This document shows, in pieces, positions 1-42,800 of a DNA stretch of 64,000 nt; within the stretch, counting starts at the first letter, position 1; each line of letters opens with the position of its first letter. The DNA comes from Amoebidium appalachense (Eukaryota > Ichthyosporea). The position numbers were made by a program, and so were the translations under genes. The notes below the pieces were generated by a model that was not told the origin of the DNA, did no database searches, and was given only the letters and a program-made list of their open reading frames with translations. The stretch spans positions 4,340,001 through 4,404,000 of the forward strand of contig CAVNZM010000002.1 of NCBI GenBank assembly GCA_963693365.1. Reading direction: 5' to 3'.

Positions 1-102
1 TTTGCTTTCTTTGCTGGTCCTTTTTGTTGTGTGCTTTTATTTTGCCCCATCCCATGGTGGTGGTGATGGTGGTGGTAGAACAGGGCAGGGGGGGCAAAGG
101 GT

Positions 103-153
<51 letters not shown>

Positions 154-160
154 GGTCTAC

Positions 161-22346
<22,186 letters not shown>

Positions 22347-23149
22347 TTTCTCGTAACTGTACAAATGCACCCAGCCAGTTGGCGCAGATGGAGTGAGGTT
22401 TTTCTCCCTGTCCCCTGTCCTGTCCTATTGAGCTAGTACAGGCAATAGCTCTGCCCGACGATGCATGTTCTCGACAAAAACAAAGACCCAACCCTGGAGG
22501 TGGGTCCGCACTCACGCCTACTCTCCTGTCAACGTCTGGACCAGGTAGATGTGCTTCACAGAAAATGGTTGTTTGGTTGGGTGGTGGTGCCTAAATACCT
22601 CAGCCCTCGTACCAGCTATGTCCTAGACCCAAATTTTAACTGACCCAGACTTCGTCAACAACGCCAACAACTACTAGCATATATGTGGTGATAGGTGCAA
22701 AGGTGACTGACCAGCGCCGGCGGAATCATATGAGTCGAAGAGCTCGCCGGAACTTTGGAGTGATGTGTGACTTTGGAAATGCCGGCGTTTGCGCAAACAT
22801 TTGGCTCATTACTTACTAATCATACAGCGCTGTTTGTAACCTGTTTTGGCTATTTGCATTGGTTAGCAGAATGCATGATCATGGTCGAATCAAGTGCGAA
22901 TACCGTAACAGTTGAACAGCTGAGCTGCTGAGTGACTCTGTAGGCCCTGAGCTGCTGCTCAGAGGCCAGGTTGGGCGCCCAATAATAGCATGTGAGGCCA
23001 CAGTTTGCGTTGATTCTTTGCACCTGACATAAAGAGATAGAAAACTTGAGGTGATGCATATTTAATGGCGTATAGATCCTTCAAACCTTTTGGGTACGTT
23101 GTACCGTACGCATGCATTTGCATTTCGCTTTCTGCCCTAATTGAATAAG

Positions 23150-23249
23150 CCAATCGCTGCTGCAAAGGGCAGTTACAGTTTTGTCGGTTACATTTTAGCT
23201 GGTGCGCGTTCAGCCAACTGAATGAGAGAACTTAGTCATTTTGGATTGG
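23150..23249. promoter_or_regulatory. Pair of opposed CCAAT boxes upstream of RAD18
   Basis: CCAAT on the plus strand at 23150-23154 (AAGCCAATCGC) and ATTGG at 23245-23249 (GGATTGGCTT). Both match the NF-Y core with its common flanks. They sit about 245 and 150 nt upstream of the RAD18 ATG, typical for TATA-less divergent promoters. Function is inferred. Confidence 0.45.
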
Positions 23250-23253
23250 CTTA

Positions 23254-23266
23254 TTTTCCCGCCAAA
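23254..23266 (+). promoter_or_regulatory. E2F/DP-type site upstream of RAD18
   Basis: The 13-mer TTTTCCCGCCAAA matches the E2F consensus TTTSSCGC with its A/T flanks. It lies 129 nt upstream of the RAD18 ATG and 5 nt from an ATTGG box. An E2F site suits an S-phase DNA-repair gene. Identified by motif only. Confidence 0.55.
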
Positions 23267-23394
23267 TCTTTAGCCTCGAAAACGGTGAGTCGGTGACGCG
23301 CCTTTTCACCACCTGCTGCATGCAAGCGGTGGGCTTTCAAACATTTGTTACTTTGGTTATCCTTGCATTTTAAACTGCCTACCCAACTACGAAA

Positions 23395-31152
<7,758 letters not shown>

Positions 31153-31458
31153 ACCTGATAGGGTTAGTGGTTTGCAGGCACATCTCTTACTGGGTTTTTA
31201 GGGTGGCCATGCATGATCACCTGTTGTGCACCATAGTATGGTTATGGTAATGTGTAATGTGTATAGACGGCAGGTTGGGGCGCTGGTCGTATAGAAAACA
31301 ATGGCAGACTGGAACTGCCAGCCTCCAGCACGTGTCTGGGACATGTGATTGGTAAAAGACATGCAGATGCTACAAACATGATTATTTGCATGCATAGGTA
31401 TGACATGTATTACATGAATCTCTACATACAAGCAGATATAGGAGTAGTGCACGATTAC

Positions 31459-31464
31459 AATAAA
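31459..31464 (+). terminator. Candidate RAD18 polyadenylation signal (AATAAA)
   Basis: AATAAA about 310 nt after the RAD18 stop, in AT-rich sequence and followed by TG-containing sequence. It is the first canonical hexamer found after the stop by eye. No transcript evidence. Confidence 0.4.
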
Positions 31465-31959
31465 TAGTCATGACGGTGTAACACTGTTGAAAATGTTGCA
31501 TTGACAATTTTTATTGTTGCCCGGTCGGTCACATTGCTTATGCATAACAGGTAAATCATGCACTCGACATGACATGTGTGCTTGTACGTGACACGCGACA
31601 GCGCTAACTATATGATAAATAGTGAGAGTCCAACGCTAGATAAAAGTAAAGGTACGCCCCACAACCCTTCGACGTCGAGTGCTGCGATACCAAATTACAC
31701 GCACTAAGAATATCAATACTGAAAACATGGTGTCCACCCAGATCGACTTGGGCGGATTGCTGCCGAAAGGAGGAGCGCAGCGTGGGGGCGGTTTTTTTTT
31801 TTTTTTTTTTTTTTTCGGGGGGGGGGGGGGGAGGGGGGGGGGGGGGGGGGGGAGGGGAGGGATTGGATGATTGCCCAAATCATGGGTTGCAAACTCGACT
31901 ATGTATCTAGCCTAATGATATGCAGGTGCACTAGCACGTGCCTGTACATGTGTGCGGCT

Positions 31960-32436
31960 GTGTGTGGGTGTGTACATGTGTGCACATGGGTGGGTGTGTG
32001 GGTGGGTGTGTGGGTGTGTGTGTGTGGGTGGGTGGGTGGGTGGGTGGGTGGGTGGGTGGGTGGGTGGGTGGGTGTGGGTGTGGGTGGGTGTGGGTGTGGG
32101 GTTGTGTGTGTGTGGGTGTGGGTGTGTGTGGGTGTGTACATGTGTGCACATGTGTGTGTGGGTGGGTGGGTGGGTGGGTGGGTGGGTGGGTGGGTGGGTG
32201 TGTGGGTGGGTGTGTGTGTGTGTGTGTGTGTGGGTATTTGTGTGGGTGGGTGTGGGTGGGTGTGGGTGGGGGGGGGGGGGGGGTGGGTGTGTGTGTGTGT
32301 GGGTGTGTACATGTGTGCACATGTGTGTGTGTGGGTGGGTGGGTGGGTGGGTGTGGGTGTGTGGGTGGGTGGGTGGGTGGGTGGGTGGGTGGGTGGGTGT
32401 GGGTATGGGTGTGTGGGTGTGTGGGTGTGTGTGGGT

Positions 32437-32512
<76 letters not shown>
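31960..32512 (+). repeat. Compound (GGGT)n/(GT)n repeat
   Basis: About 550 nt of nearly pure G/T: alternating blocks of GGGT and GT, ending in an uninterrupted (GT)n of about 65 nt. The phrase GTGTGTACATGTGTGCACATG recurs three times (near 31968, 32134 and 32305), so larger segments have been duplicated. Open reading frames across it are low-complexity artefacts. Confidence 0.9.
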
Positions 32513-32515
<3 letters not shown>

Positions 32516-33057
32516 ACCACTTCGTCACCCTGATGTTGTAGATTAAGCCGCAATATCCGCTAAAAAAAAAAGCTTCAATTAGTTGCCCCTCATGGCCAAC
32601 ACCCACACGAAAATATACACGGACACAAACGTGTGCACAACATCACTGTGACCTGCACTACTATTCGTACTTGGGCGCGGAGGCTCTGACTCGCACTGTC
32701 GCTGATATCAGCACAGACACGTGTATGTACCCCCCCTCCCTCCCCCTCCCCCCCCCCCAACCACCCACCCGCCCACTTTCTTCAAAACATCGCACACACA
32801 TGGGAACCACCACGACCGACACAACTGCCAAAAATTAAAACTATGGGCCAGCAAAAAAAAAAGAAGAAGAAGAAGAAGAAGAAGAAGAAGAAGAAGAAGA
32901 AGAAGAAACAGCAGCATGAGTATGCAATCTACCACTTGTTGAAATATGTATGTGTGAGAAGAATGGAAACAGTCTTTAGCCAAGTTAAACCCCACAAACG
33001 GACGATTTTTGCATTTCCGAAAACTTGTAAATACAATGCCCTTTTTCTTATAATCCT

Positions 33058-34028
33058 TTAGTCCAGATGCACCCAGAACCACAGTGTGTCGTCCACGACA
33101 TACTGCCGCTGAGCATCAAGCAGGGTGCTGTGGCTGATGAACTCGGGCCAACCGTAGCCCTCCTCGTTGTCTGCTTGTGGCTGGTTGATCTCGATGAAAA
33201 AGGCCTTCGTGTCCGGTTGGTTTGCGGGTCCAGGGTGAGTGCTCTGTGGCTAAGTTGTGCACTATGATCGAGTAGCGTGATGGTTGCTTTTCGGTTGAAG
33301 GGCCACTGAAGAGAGTCATCCTGAGACCCAGCCTGTAAATCGAAATAGACGGATATGTACTTCGTCTTGGTTTCTTCGTTCACACCATTGAAGTCTAGAC
33401 AGACTTTAAAAGAGTACCCCGAAGGAAGAACTGCCAGCTGGGAGTACGTGTAGTCAATCTCTGATGCCTGGTTAAATTTGTAGCGACATTGCCCGCACTG
33501 ACCAATGCTCCTTGTGTGAGCCGTGCACACCCACGCCGGTCATCCGGGAAAAACACACGGACAGGGAGCCTCTCTTTTAACATTTGGTGCCAACCCACCC
33601 AACCATCATCGTCAGCCGCTGTCTCGCCGTTGCCTTCAGAAATTGCCAAAATAATGTCCCGCCGGTGCACGCCCTTTGGCTAACCGACGATTTTCTTCTG
33701 CAAGAAGAAGAATATGTTCGGGCATAGAGGCAGAGAGGTGGGTTTGGATGTCCTTGCGGGCCACTTGGGCCGGACAGCCCCTGACGGGGCAGGGGAGAAT
33801 GGTGTTGGGGCAGTCGGCGGTGCGGTGACTATCCAACTTATTACGGCCAAAACCCAGGCCGCAGCCACACGTAGTCTTGCAGGCAAAGGTCACATGAGCT
33901 GCATCGGGAAGCACAATTTATGTGTAACTTAGTGTCACAGTAACGGCCCAATGACATGATTAATCGATTAATTAGGGCCAAACTAACCCTGATTTCTTTT
34001 CCAACCTCCCCGGGCCCCCCTTCCTCCC

Positions 34029-34067
<39 letters not shown>

Positions 34068-34279
34068 ACCACCACCACCACCACCACCACCACCACCACC
34101 ACCACCACCACCACCACCACAATGAAGAATTCGAAGAAGAAGAAGAAGAAGAAGAAGAATTCGAAGAAGAAGAAGAATTCGAAGAAGAAGAAGAAGAAGA
34201 AGAAGAAGAAGAATTCGAAGGAGGAGGAGGAGGAGGAGGAGGAGGAGGAGGAGGAGGAGGAGGAGGAGGAGGAGTAGGA

Positions 34280-34310
<31 letters not shown>

Positions 34311-34666
34311 AAGAAGAAAAAGAAGAAGAAGAAAAGAAAAGAAAAGAACGAAAAAGCAAAAGTAAAAAGTATCGAGGAAAAAAAAAAAAGAAAAAGAAAG
34401 GAAAAAAGAAAACGAGATCGCCCCCATCCCCCTCCCCCCCCCCCCCCCCTTCCTCCCCTCCTCCCCCCACCCCCCCTCGCGGGGAGCCCCACCCACTCCC
34501 CCTCCCCCCCCCCCTCCCCCCCCCCCCCCCCCCCCCCCAATCCCCATAACAAAAATAAACATTTTCCTTCACTGACGGAATAGGAACCAGCCAAGATCAT
34601 GTGGCCTTATAAATATGCTCTCTCCTCAGCATGCTCCTCCCTCGGTGTTATCCCACAAAATTTAAG

Positions 34667-34701
<35 letters not shown>

Positions 34702-34785
34702 CCCCCCCTTTCCCCCAACCCCTCCCCCGGGGCCCCAATACTTCCCCTTTCCGTGCCCTGCCTCCCTCTTCCCCTCCCCGCAACC

Positions 34786-34828
<43 letters not shown>

Positions 34829-35506
34829 ACCCTTCCCCTTTCCCCGGACTCTGTAAAAAAGTCACCGGGTCCGCCCGGTTTGGTTGCATAGGCAAACTTA
34901 TACCCGGACGTTAGCGTTCATGACTTTATCACTACATACATATATCTCGCAAATGCAAGATTTAGTCCTATATCGATATCATGATAGGTTCTGAAACGCA
35001 AGCCCCACCTTTTAGGTTGGAGACTCTCAGCTCTTGGTCGCGCAGGTCGCACTTCACTTGACGGTACACGCACTCTCCATGGTGGCGTGCACAGTCTCGC
35101 CGCGCAAACGTCACACCCCACCCGTCGTTTAAACACGCCACTTTCTCCTACAGGCACGTGTTCATGTGCGCCTCAAGGTCCCCCAGTTCACACACCTCCA
35201 TGCACCCGTCAGCTTGGTTGTGGAAGGGAATTTGCAACGATAAAAAGATGCGTGCGAATGCCAAGTTGATGACTTGGGGGGTTTGACGCAGTCTCTCGGA
35301 GTCCAGGCTCGAGGGTTTCGTTGCACGTAGGGCATATCTTTTCGATAGCAAAGGCTCCGTTGATGCAGGGTGCACAGAAGATGTGGCTGTTCTTGCAGCC
35401 AAAAACCAGAGGATCCCGGGGAACATCGAGACAGATTGCACACTGCCACTTTTCGGCTGAGGGCTGGTGCACAAACCGCTCAATGTCGTAAGGCTTTGCC
35501 TGCCAT
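33058..35506 (-). pseudogene. TRAF-like RING/zinc finger/MATH gene, apparently disrupted
   Basis: TRAF proteins link receptors to signalling and often act as E3 ligases. Order on the minus strand: ATG at 35506; RING (CAICL..HIFCAPC..CPTC, about 35460-35320); LEAHMNTC zinc-finger end; a second finger RRDCARHHGEC..VKC; an intron 33899-35008 with GT and AG ends and matching phase; further fingers HRTADC..CPVRGC..RKDIQTHL (33898-33690); MATH domain GYSFKVCLDFNG..WPFNRKATITLLD and EGYGWPEFISHSTLL to a TAA at 33058. Breaks: the ATG frame and the RING frame differ by one base within about 15 nt; one shift lies between RING and first finger; an in-frame TAG follows HMNTCL; one more shift lies in the MATH domain near 33235. 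The sequence between the last finger and MATH (33670-33480) is not assigned. It is either a decaying paralogue or a region with consensus indels. Confidence 0.72.
34065..34330 (+). repeat. Trinucleotide cluster (CCA)n-(GAA)n-(GGA)n in TRAF-like intron
   Basis: Three adjacent trinucleotide arrays: (CCA)n 34065-34120, (GAA)n interrupted by GAATTC at several places (34126-34220, 34276-34320), and (GGA)n 34221-34275. A C-tract lies at 34031-34064. On the transcribed strand the GAA block is a (TTC)n polypurine/polypyrimidine tract able to form triplex DNA. Confidence 0.9.
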
Positions 35507-37403
35507 TATGTTGAAGTGTTGCATCGATATATCTGATTCAGCTGTGCTAAGAAACTGTTCAATTGCAAGTGTTCGGTTTTTCCTGACATGCGTTTGTCTT
35601 CAGGATTGCACTGGCCGTTCTGATGGTAAGAAAAAAATACATACGCCGTAACTTCGGTATTATGTGTATGTGGTGTGTTTTGTTCTTGCCAACCTTAAAA
35701 CTAAAGGAAGCTTAGCCTAGTTGTGCGATGACCCCCGGAAGTAGCAGGCAATGAGTAAGAAGGGGGGAAGCATGCAGTAAATTGCTGAACGTCTAGCCTG
35801 GGTAATTGAATCATTCTTATACATTATTGTTTCCACGTAGTGTTACCGTGTGGTGCCCAGCACTTGATTCGCAGTGTGTGACCCTCATACACACGGTACG
35901 GTAGCAAAACAGCTGACACAGCCGCTACGTAGAATGCATGCCGTCTGCTGCACTCAAGTCTAAGGGCCGCGCCAGTAGCCACGTGCCCCCAGCGCTGGCC
36001 ACGGACAAGGCTTGAGCTCAAATTTGGATATAATGCCCCAAAGGCTTCAGGCTCAGTCTGCCACGTTACCATTTAATTTTCTTAATGTAGTTCACGGTCC
36101 GAGTGTGCCTATGATCCCGTGACGGTGCTAAGATTGAGGGATAGTTGCAATTGCAACATCTTAATAAAATGCACATTTTCTAAAACAAGCATGATATATA
36201 CATAACAAGCATAGCTACTTGCAACTACTGTACCCTTCTAGAAACTTTGTCTAAGTATATGTCCGAGCTGTGCGGCTTTCTCAATGACATGTTGAGTGCC
36301 ACATTTGCAAGTGCACAAGTTTTGTGTCACAAGTTATCGACTGCCCCATGTACATACATAGCTTAATTAACTCCGAATTTTCCAACCTGTCGAGGATCAT
36401 GCATTGTGTTGCCACAACACTGAGGTGATGATATGTGGAGGGGAGGGTGCACGTGGGCTTAACGCGTACATGTCCGACGTCGTGCAGCTTCCTCCCTACA
36501 ATGTACATATACAATACCGATTTCACTTATTAAATAATAAAGACAAGCTTGCCTAGGCTCCTCCCCCTCCCCCCCCCCCCCCCACACACACACACCCCTC
36601 CCCCCCCTCCCCCCTCCCCCCCACATACCCCCCTCCCCCCCTCCCCCCCTTCCCCCCCCCCCCCCCCCCAAAAAAAAAAAAAAAAAAAAAGAAAAAAGAA
36701 AAAAAAAACGTAAAAACAACTTGAAAAATAACAACAATAATATTCAATAGTGCAAAAAAAATACTATTGCATCGATGGTGGGCAATAAGTATTAATATAA
36801 AAACATGCAAAAAATACTTATTTAAAAGGCCATGATGGTCCCCATATGCATCCCCCCCCCCCCCCCCCCTGCAGCCCCCCTCCCCCCTTTCCCCCCCCCC
36901 CCGGCCCTTAACCCACCCACCCACACCATGCACACACAACGCCGTCATGATCAGTACTACAGTAGAGTGTGTCAGTGCATATGTATTGTACAGTGACCGT
37001 CAAGATTATGATACCCATTCAATTTGTCAACATTATTATACCGTGTAGGCCTGTTCTTATTCCGAAGTCCCCTTTGTTCGGCCTGTTGAGGTCTCAGGAC
37101 CTGGTCCTGCGCAGCATGCACTGCAGCTGGAAGGGCCGAAGCAACTTGTGGGCACTCCAACGTTAACGGTGATATGGCTGTACAGCAGCAGTGCTACAAC
37201 CAACCGTTGAAGCAGAACTCTGGGTGAATAAATGATTTGAATTCGAACTAAGTCTTTGGAATTCAATAGAGTATTTCTGTTCCGGTTGATTTAGTTGTCA
37301 AACCACATGGTAAACTTTTCAGAATCTGCCGATCACCGATGGGGAAAATCTCCGTGTTAACGTTCTCTCTTTCTTTCTTTCCCAATTTTTTGGGGGGAGG
37401 AAA

Positions 37404-37467
<64 letters not shown>

Positions 37468-37665
37468 AAGGGGGGAGGCAGGGCCGGGATCCTCGGAGGA
37501 GGGGAGTGGACCAGCCGCGAAGGGCCACTGGGGCCAGGGGAAAGGGGGGAGGCAGGGCCGGGATCCTCGGAGGAGGGGAGTGGACCAGCCGCGAAGGGCC
37601 ACTGGGGCCAGGGGAAGAGGGGGGCGGCCGGGGGGGCCCAGGCCAGCTGGGGGGCCCTGCTGGGG

Positions 37666-37707
<42 letters not shown>

Positions 37708-38616
37708 GGGGATATCTGGAGGAACACCGTACATGTCAGTTTGAAGTGACCGATGGGGTGGAGGAATACATAATTTGTTCTGCACATTATCTCATGGGCT
37801 CGATGTTTTTCCAAGCCCCGGGGGCAGGATGCAATTCCAGTGTCCGGGGGGATAATTATATCAATTTGCCCAGAAACCTTTTCTCATTTCGCTCGCTCTA
37901 TCATTGAATGGCATATATACCCAGCCTGTTTTTTCGGCTTGGTAAATGCTGGTAATATCGATTTATGGTCACTTACAGCACCTTACGTGTATGCACCAAA
38001 TCATCGTCAACAACATCTGAGCATCACTGAGTACTATGAAGAAAACTTCAGAAGTCGACGTTTGGCCAAAAATGTACACAATCCAGGCATGGGCCAGCAG
38101 TAGCGCCCAGAATGTGCGTCCCGTTGCACCATACAGGCCACTCATATCAAGTTTTTAAATAGGATATTTCCCATATAAGCTTGATGATTGGTGTATCTAA
38201 ATAGAGTAAAGTTGCCGCCGCTGCAAGTCATGTACGTCGTTCGGCGGATTGCAGCGTAAGGAGCAAACACGAGTCGTTGCAGGGCTGTTCACTTGTCTGT
38301 GTGCCTGCTTTCACGTTGCTGTACATGGCGGGGAGTGCTGTGTAATAGCTATGAAAAAAGAGGGGAATATAGGATATAAAACGGTTGAATTGCCTTGCCT
38401 CTCAGTTGATATGTTAAGGTTACTGCTACTTGGTGCTAGTTCTGTTTTTCAAGTGTCCACTCGCACTGAAACCTTTTAGTGTGTGACCTTCTTCGTTGCC
38501 CCAGACTGCAACGGGAACAGTGATATCTCTTACCAGCACAGCCAGTTAGGCTGGTCACTGGCTTTCGAATCAGAGAAGCACAGAAATTATCATTACGCTC
38601 TGTGCTGCTTGCAAAC
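35507..38616. other. Intergenic region between TRAF-like and CECR2/HD1 genes
   Basis: Divergent genes flank it. It contains C-tracts joined to an A-run (36566-36690), a C-tract cluster (36852-36902), a ~60-nt G-tract (37406-37466), a two-copy 74-bp tandem duplication (37467-37614) and a second G-tract (37670-37706). Relatively unique sequence at 35510-36550 and 37730-38616 shows no ORF with recognisable protein similarity; untranslated exons are possible. Confidence 0.5.
37467..37614 (+). repeat. Two-copy 74-bp GC-rich tandem duplication
   Basis: The block starting AAAGGGGGGAGGCAGGG at 37467 is repeated in register at 37541, both including GGATCCTCGGAGG and CCAGCCGCG. It is embedded between two long G-tracts. 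Near-identity of the copies suggests a recent event. Confidence 0.85.
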
Positions 38617-39840
38617 ATGGAGCTAGAGATACCCGTTATCAAAGCTGGTAGGTGGACCTGCGAAGAAAACCACACGCGTGCCTAGCCTGTCAACTTGTTG
38701 TACACAAACTACGCCTGTCGTTTGTGTACATTTTGTGCACATCAAACCATCCACCCTCACTGGAAAGCTGATTACAGTTATGCACAAGAAGTAAGTTTTC
38801 AACTATTATGCCTTTTATTTTCATTTCTTTTGTAGGAGCCTGTAAGAGCTTCATTTTGTTCTTTCTTGATTCTTTATATTGAAATCCTCTTGTGTGTACC
38901 AATTTGCTCACATAGATTTACCTTACCTCACAGGGCCTCCAGAGGAATCACTTTGGCAGCTACGCTCTATGTGGGAGCTGGCTGCAACGGTGCATTTTCT
39001 CAGCATCTTCAAACCATTTCTGCATTTGGCACAGGGGTTCTCCGTAAAGGTGGAGGTAAGTTGCCCTCGTGTGCACATTTCTCCCCCCCCCCTCTCCCCC
39101 CCCCCCCCCCCCCCCCCCACCTTCCCCTTGTTCTCAAAACTTACATGCGATTGCTAGGATATTGAGACTGCGCTGTGTGACCCCGAGTCCCTGCTTATGG
39201 CCGAGCTGCACGTCAAGCTGCTGAGGGCACTACTGCACCGTGACGACATAACATACAGCCACGAGATCGAGTCCAAGTATGTCCTTCAATCCCCGTGTCC
39301 TAGGCTCCTTTATGTTGTGGTGCATGTGGCCATGCTATAGCAGAATGGGGAAATGTGCACACATTATAAAATTGCCACACCACAAGCTTTTGTTCTACAC
39401 ACTAGCATGTACATATAAGCAGCAGCTCGGTATTATGACTCACACTAAGTGTCCCGCTAGAGTCCACAGCAAGCTTATCACCACTGTTCTGTGGCAAGAC
39501 ATCCTTGTGGAGGTGCTTAAAGGTGAGTGCCCCGGACATGACCAGGTGTAGCGTTCATAACGGCTGTTGATGTTCGCTGCCCCCCCCCCCCCCCCCCCCC
39601 CCCCCCTGCCCAGTGAACCCCGCGCCACCCCCACATTAAAAGCACACCCCCTCTCCCTCTCCTGCAATTACTTTTAGGACTTTGTTTACACGGTCCACCT
39701 TTCAGGATGGAAGTACGACCTCTCGTGTGCATGCATGCTTTACTGCATTTGCCAGCACGGCTATACACTAGACGAAAGGCGGTGCGCAACCCAGGCTATA
39801 CACCGTTATCCCCCGCTCCCCCCTCCCCCCCCCCCCCCCC

Positions 39841-39880
<40 letters not shown>

Positions 39881-42800
39881 TTCCCGAGTTCACACACACA
39901 CACACACACACATACACACACACACGTGTGCCTACCAACCCATCCGCCCAGCACATCTAGTTCCCTCTCCGCTAGATGGTGATAAGTTGCCGAGCGCGCG
40001 GTGCTTATCGTGTAGCCATAGTGACGGCCACTCGCCATTAGCAGTGCTTAGCGAGCTCGGTTGTGGTGCTTACAAAACGTGTTAGAGCCTGTGGTAAGAG
40101 CGGTACCTTAGGTGATTCGGAAACTATGAGCTAACAATAACTAATGAGAGGACGTGTGGTGCAGAGAGAGGAGACAACTACAATCCTCTGGCTGAGGCTC
40201 TCTACGTGGAGATATCACTGCAAGATCGGGTATGGGCTGGTTACGGTTGCTTGTTTTGTGCTCTGCTGGTTGCCTCAGATCTGTTTGGTTTTTTTTCTGT
40301 GTATGGGGCCGCATGAGGAGGTCTAACAGCCTGTTCTTGCAGATGAAGATTCTTCATCTTCTCTGTGAGCTTCTGATGACAGGTGGGTGATAACCACTCC
40401 CCTGTGTGCTGTTATTAGTTAATCAGTTAGTGAAACGGTGCCAGATTGCATCGGCTTCCCAAAATACATCTATGCTTGCAGTGTGGTTCTAGCTGTGCCT
40501 TTGCTGGTGTTGGGCCCCTGCCAATTTCCTGGTAAACCGGGTTTAAGGTTGGCCGCACATACTGACCACACACATGCAGACGAGACCCTTCTGAACTTTG
40601 TGGAGGAGAAAGAGCTGGAAGCAGATGCTATGGTAAGTCCCTGTGTGTTTGTGCTTAGCTGACCATAATGTGGTGGTCTGGAAATGGGGATAATTGCCGT
40701 TTTGCATGTTTAAAATGTTGTTAACTGCATGTGTGTGTCCTCGAAAATGGGAACATCTGCATATGTGCTTTTTGGATAATGAGAATATCTGCTTGTGTGC
40801 TTACTGTCCTTGCCCAGAACGAGTATATCTGTCTGTGTGTGTGTGTCTGTTGCCCCACATTCGTGGCCGTACCAACTCCCAGTGTTTTTATGTGATGCAC
40901 TTACACGAAAATTAAATAGTAGTGCCCAATTGGTTTGGTGTGCGCATGGGTGTGTTTGATGCTTAGTTCCACGGGGATCCACCCACCCATATTTGTTTTG
41001 ACATGTGCAGATGTGTGTGAGTGGTCGCGGGGGGGGGGGGGGGGGGGGGGGGAGGGGGTAGAACAACACATGTATTTAAGTATAAAGACCAGGACAACAC
41101 CCACCTTGCCCTCCTATGAGCTGGATTGGAAACGAAGAACCAACACATGAACTACGTGTTGTCTGGCTATGGCCTCTGCCTGACTGGTACCATTTGCAGA
41201 GAGGGCGCAGCATAGGCACAGACAGCCACGGCAGCATATACTGGTACTTTGATGGTATACCCCCCCCCCCTCCCCCCCCCCCCCCCCCCCCCCGGCCGCC
41301 GCCCGGTGAATTTTGCATTTCTGTTTTGTGCTTGTCCGTGGTGACTGCTGTACACGCATCGCAATGGAGGCCACATTCTATACATTTCTAATCTGTGGAC
41401 TGGCAAGCGTCACGGTTGCTGCTCTGCCCAACCAAGTGATTGCTTGCGCATTAGACTTAACATACTTCTTAGTGCTGCATACCTAATGCCTACATATCCT
41501 GCTACATGCACACTCTTATGCTCATGTTGCTGGACCTAACATGGGCACACAGATCAGCGGCTGTACCGGGAGGTGCCGGTAGTGGAGGCCGGCAAGGGCC
41601 GCAAGGCCACCCCCACCCCCAAGAAGAGGCAACCGGGCAGGGCACCGTCACGGTCATCGGCACGGCGCAGGGGCAGGCAGGAAGAGGATGAGCCGTCAGA
41701 CGATGTACGTGTTCCCTGCAGCCCTACGAGCATATTATGTCCAGGGGTGACGTGTGTTACTTTATCTAAATACCTTAAATTTTTCAATAATACGATTCAA
41801 CTTTTTTTTGCATGGTACGATACGTTTCCGACCATGGTATGTGGATAGTGTGCATGGTAATGATGCTTCATAGAATAATGTCCGGAAATACCAATTCAGC
41901 CCATAGGAAAATTCATATACTGAAAAATTACTCTCCAAATTTCGTGAATTTTCGGCCCTGTTTATATCCCGCTGCAGCAGGAGTGCAATTTCTCTGTAGT
42001 TTGTTTTAATATATGCCCCTGGTATTCAGTCCTTCTATATCGTTTCTGCGAGAATGCAGTTTTTCACCCATGCAAATGTTCCAAGTCTTCCTGTTGAGGG
42101 CATGCAATCAATTCCCACTGCCTGCTGCATATCACCGTGAGATTCTAAGGCTGGGCAGGGACATTTTGCCGATGCTTTTTGGGTGTGTACTGACGGACAC
42201 GTTTGGGGGCAGGAGGGGGCAGCACCCAATGGGGTGGACACACCCCGGCCGGTGGACTTTACGGTGGTCAGGCCGGAAACGGCACAGTGGCCCCACCTGG
42301 TCGTCAAGAAGAAATACCAGGTGCGAGCAATGTGGGGAGAGGGAGGAGGAGGAGAGTGGGGGGGGGGGGGGGGGGGGGGGAGATGCATGGGTGTCTTTTC
42401 GGGGGGGGGGGGGGGGGGAGGGGAGGGGGGGATGGTGTGTGGCAAGGTGGGGTAGTGCTGGTAGGTGGTGGGTGGAGGCGATCGTGGTAAGGGAGGGTAA
42501 TTGGGTGAGGTGGGTGTGTGTGTGGGGGGGGGGAGGGGGGGGGGGGGAAGTGGGAATGTATAAGTTTTGGTGTGTGGGTGTGGGGAGGAGGGGGGTCTTT
42601 TTTGTGTGTGTGTGTTTTGGGGGGAGGGGGGGAGGGGGGAGGGGGCTGGGGAAGGCGGGGGTATGAAACGTAGTGTGTGGGTGGGTGCGAGTGTGTGGTT
42701 AAGTGCAAAAGGTGTGTGTGTATGTGTGTGCATGTGCGGACAATGTAGTGGATTGTGGGAAGAGTGCAAGCCAGTATATGATGTTGCCTGTGGGGTTGGT

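Larger units (their letters stand above)
22347..23394. promoter_or_regulatory. Shared head-to-head promoter region of SZT2 and RAD18
   Basis: About 1.05 kb separates the two divergent start codons. Unlike the surrounding introns it has no long homopolymer or (CA)n tract and its base composition is mixed. It contains CCAAT motifs in both orientations and an E2F-like site near RAD18. No TATA box is placed convincingly. 5' UTRs and any untranslated first exons must lie here, but their limits cannot be read from sequence. Confidence 0.6.
31153..33057. other. Intergenic region between convergent RAD18 and TRAF-like genes
   Basis: Holds the presumed RAD18 3' UTR, a T-run joined to a G-tract (31793-31853), a large GGGT/GT repeat (about 31960-32512), a C-tract near 32735 and an (AAG)n run (32859-32905). 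I see no coding segment with recognisable residues or splice structure. Confidence 0.6.

Noticed and set aside
35824-36072. 82-codon minus-strand ORF upstream of the TRAF-like gene
   Set aside because: No similarity recognised and no flanking exons; length is within chance for this composition.
39705-39788. Possible extra exon after DDT exon 4 ([14 protein letters not shown]...)
   Set aside because: It has an AG acceptor, but joining 39470-39522 directly to 40165-40229 is phase-consistent and follows the CECR2 pattern better; the extra segment looks unlike DDT-WHIM.
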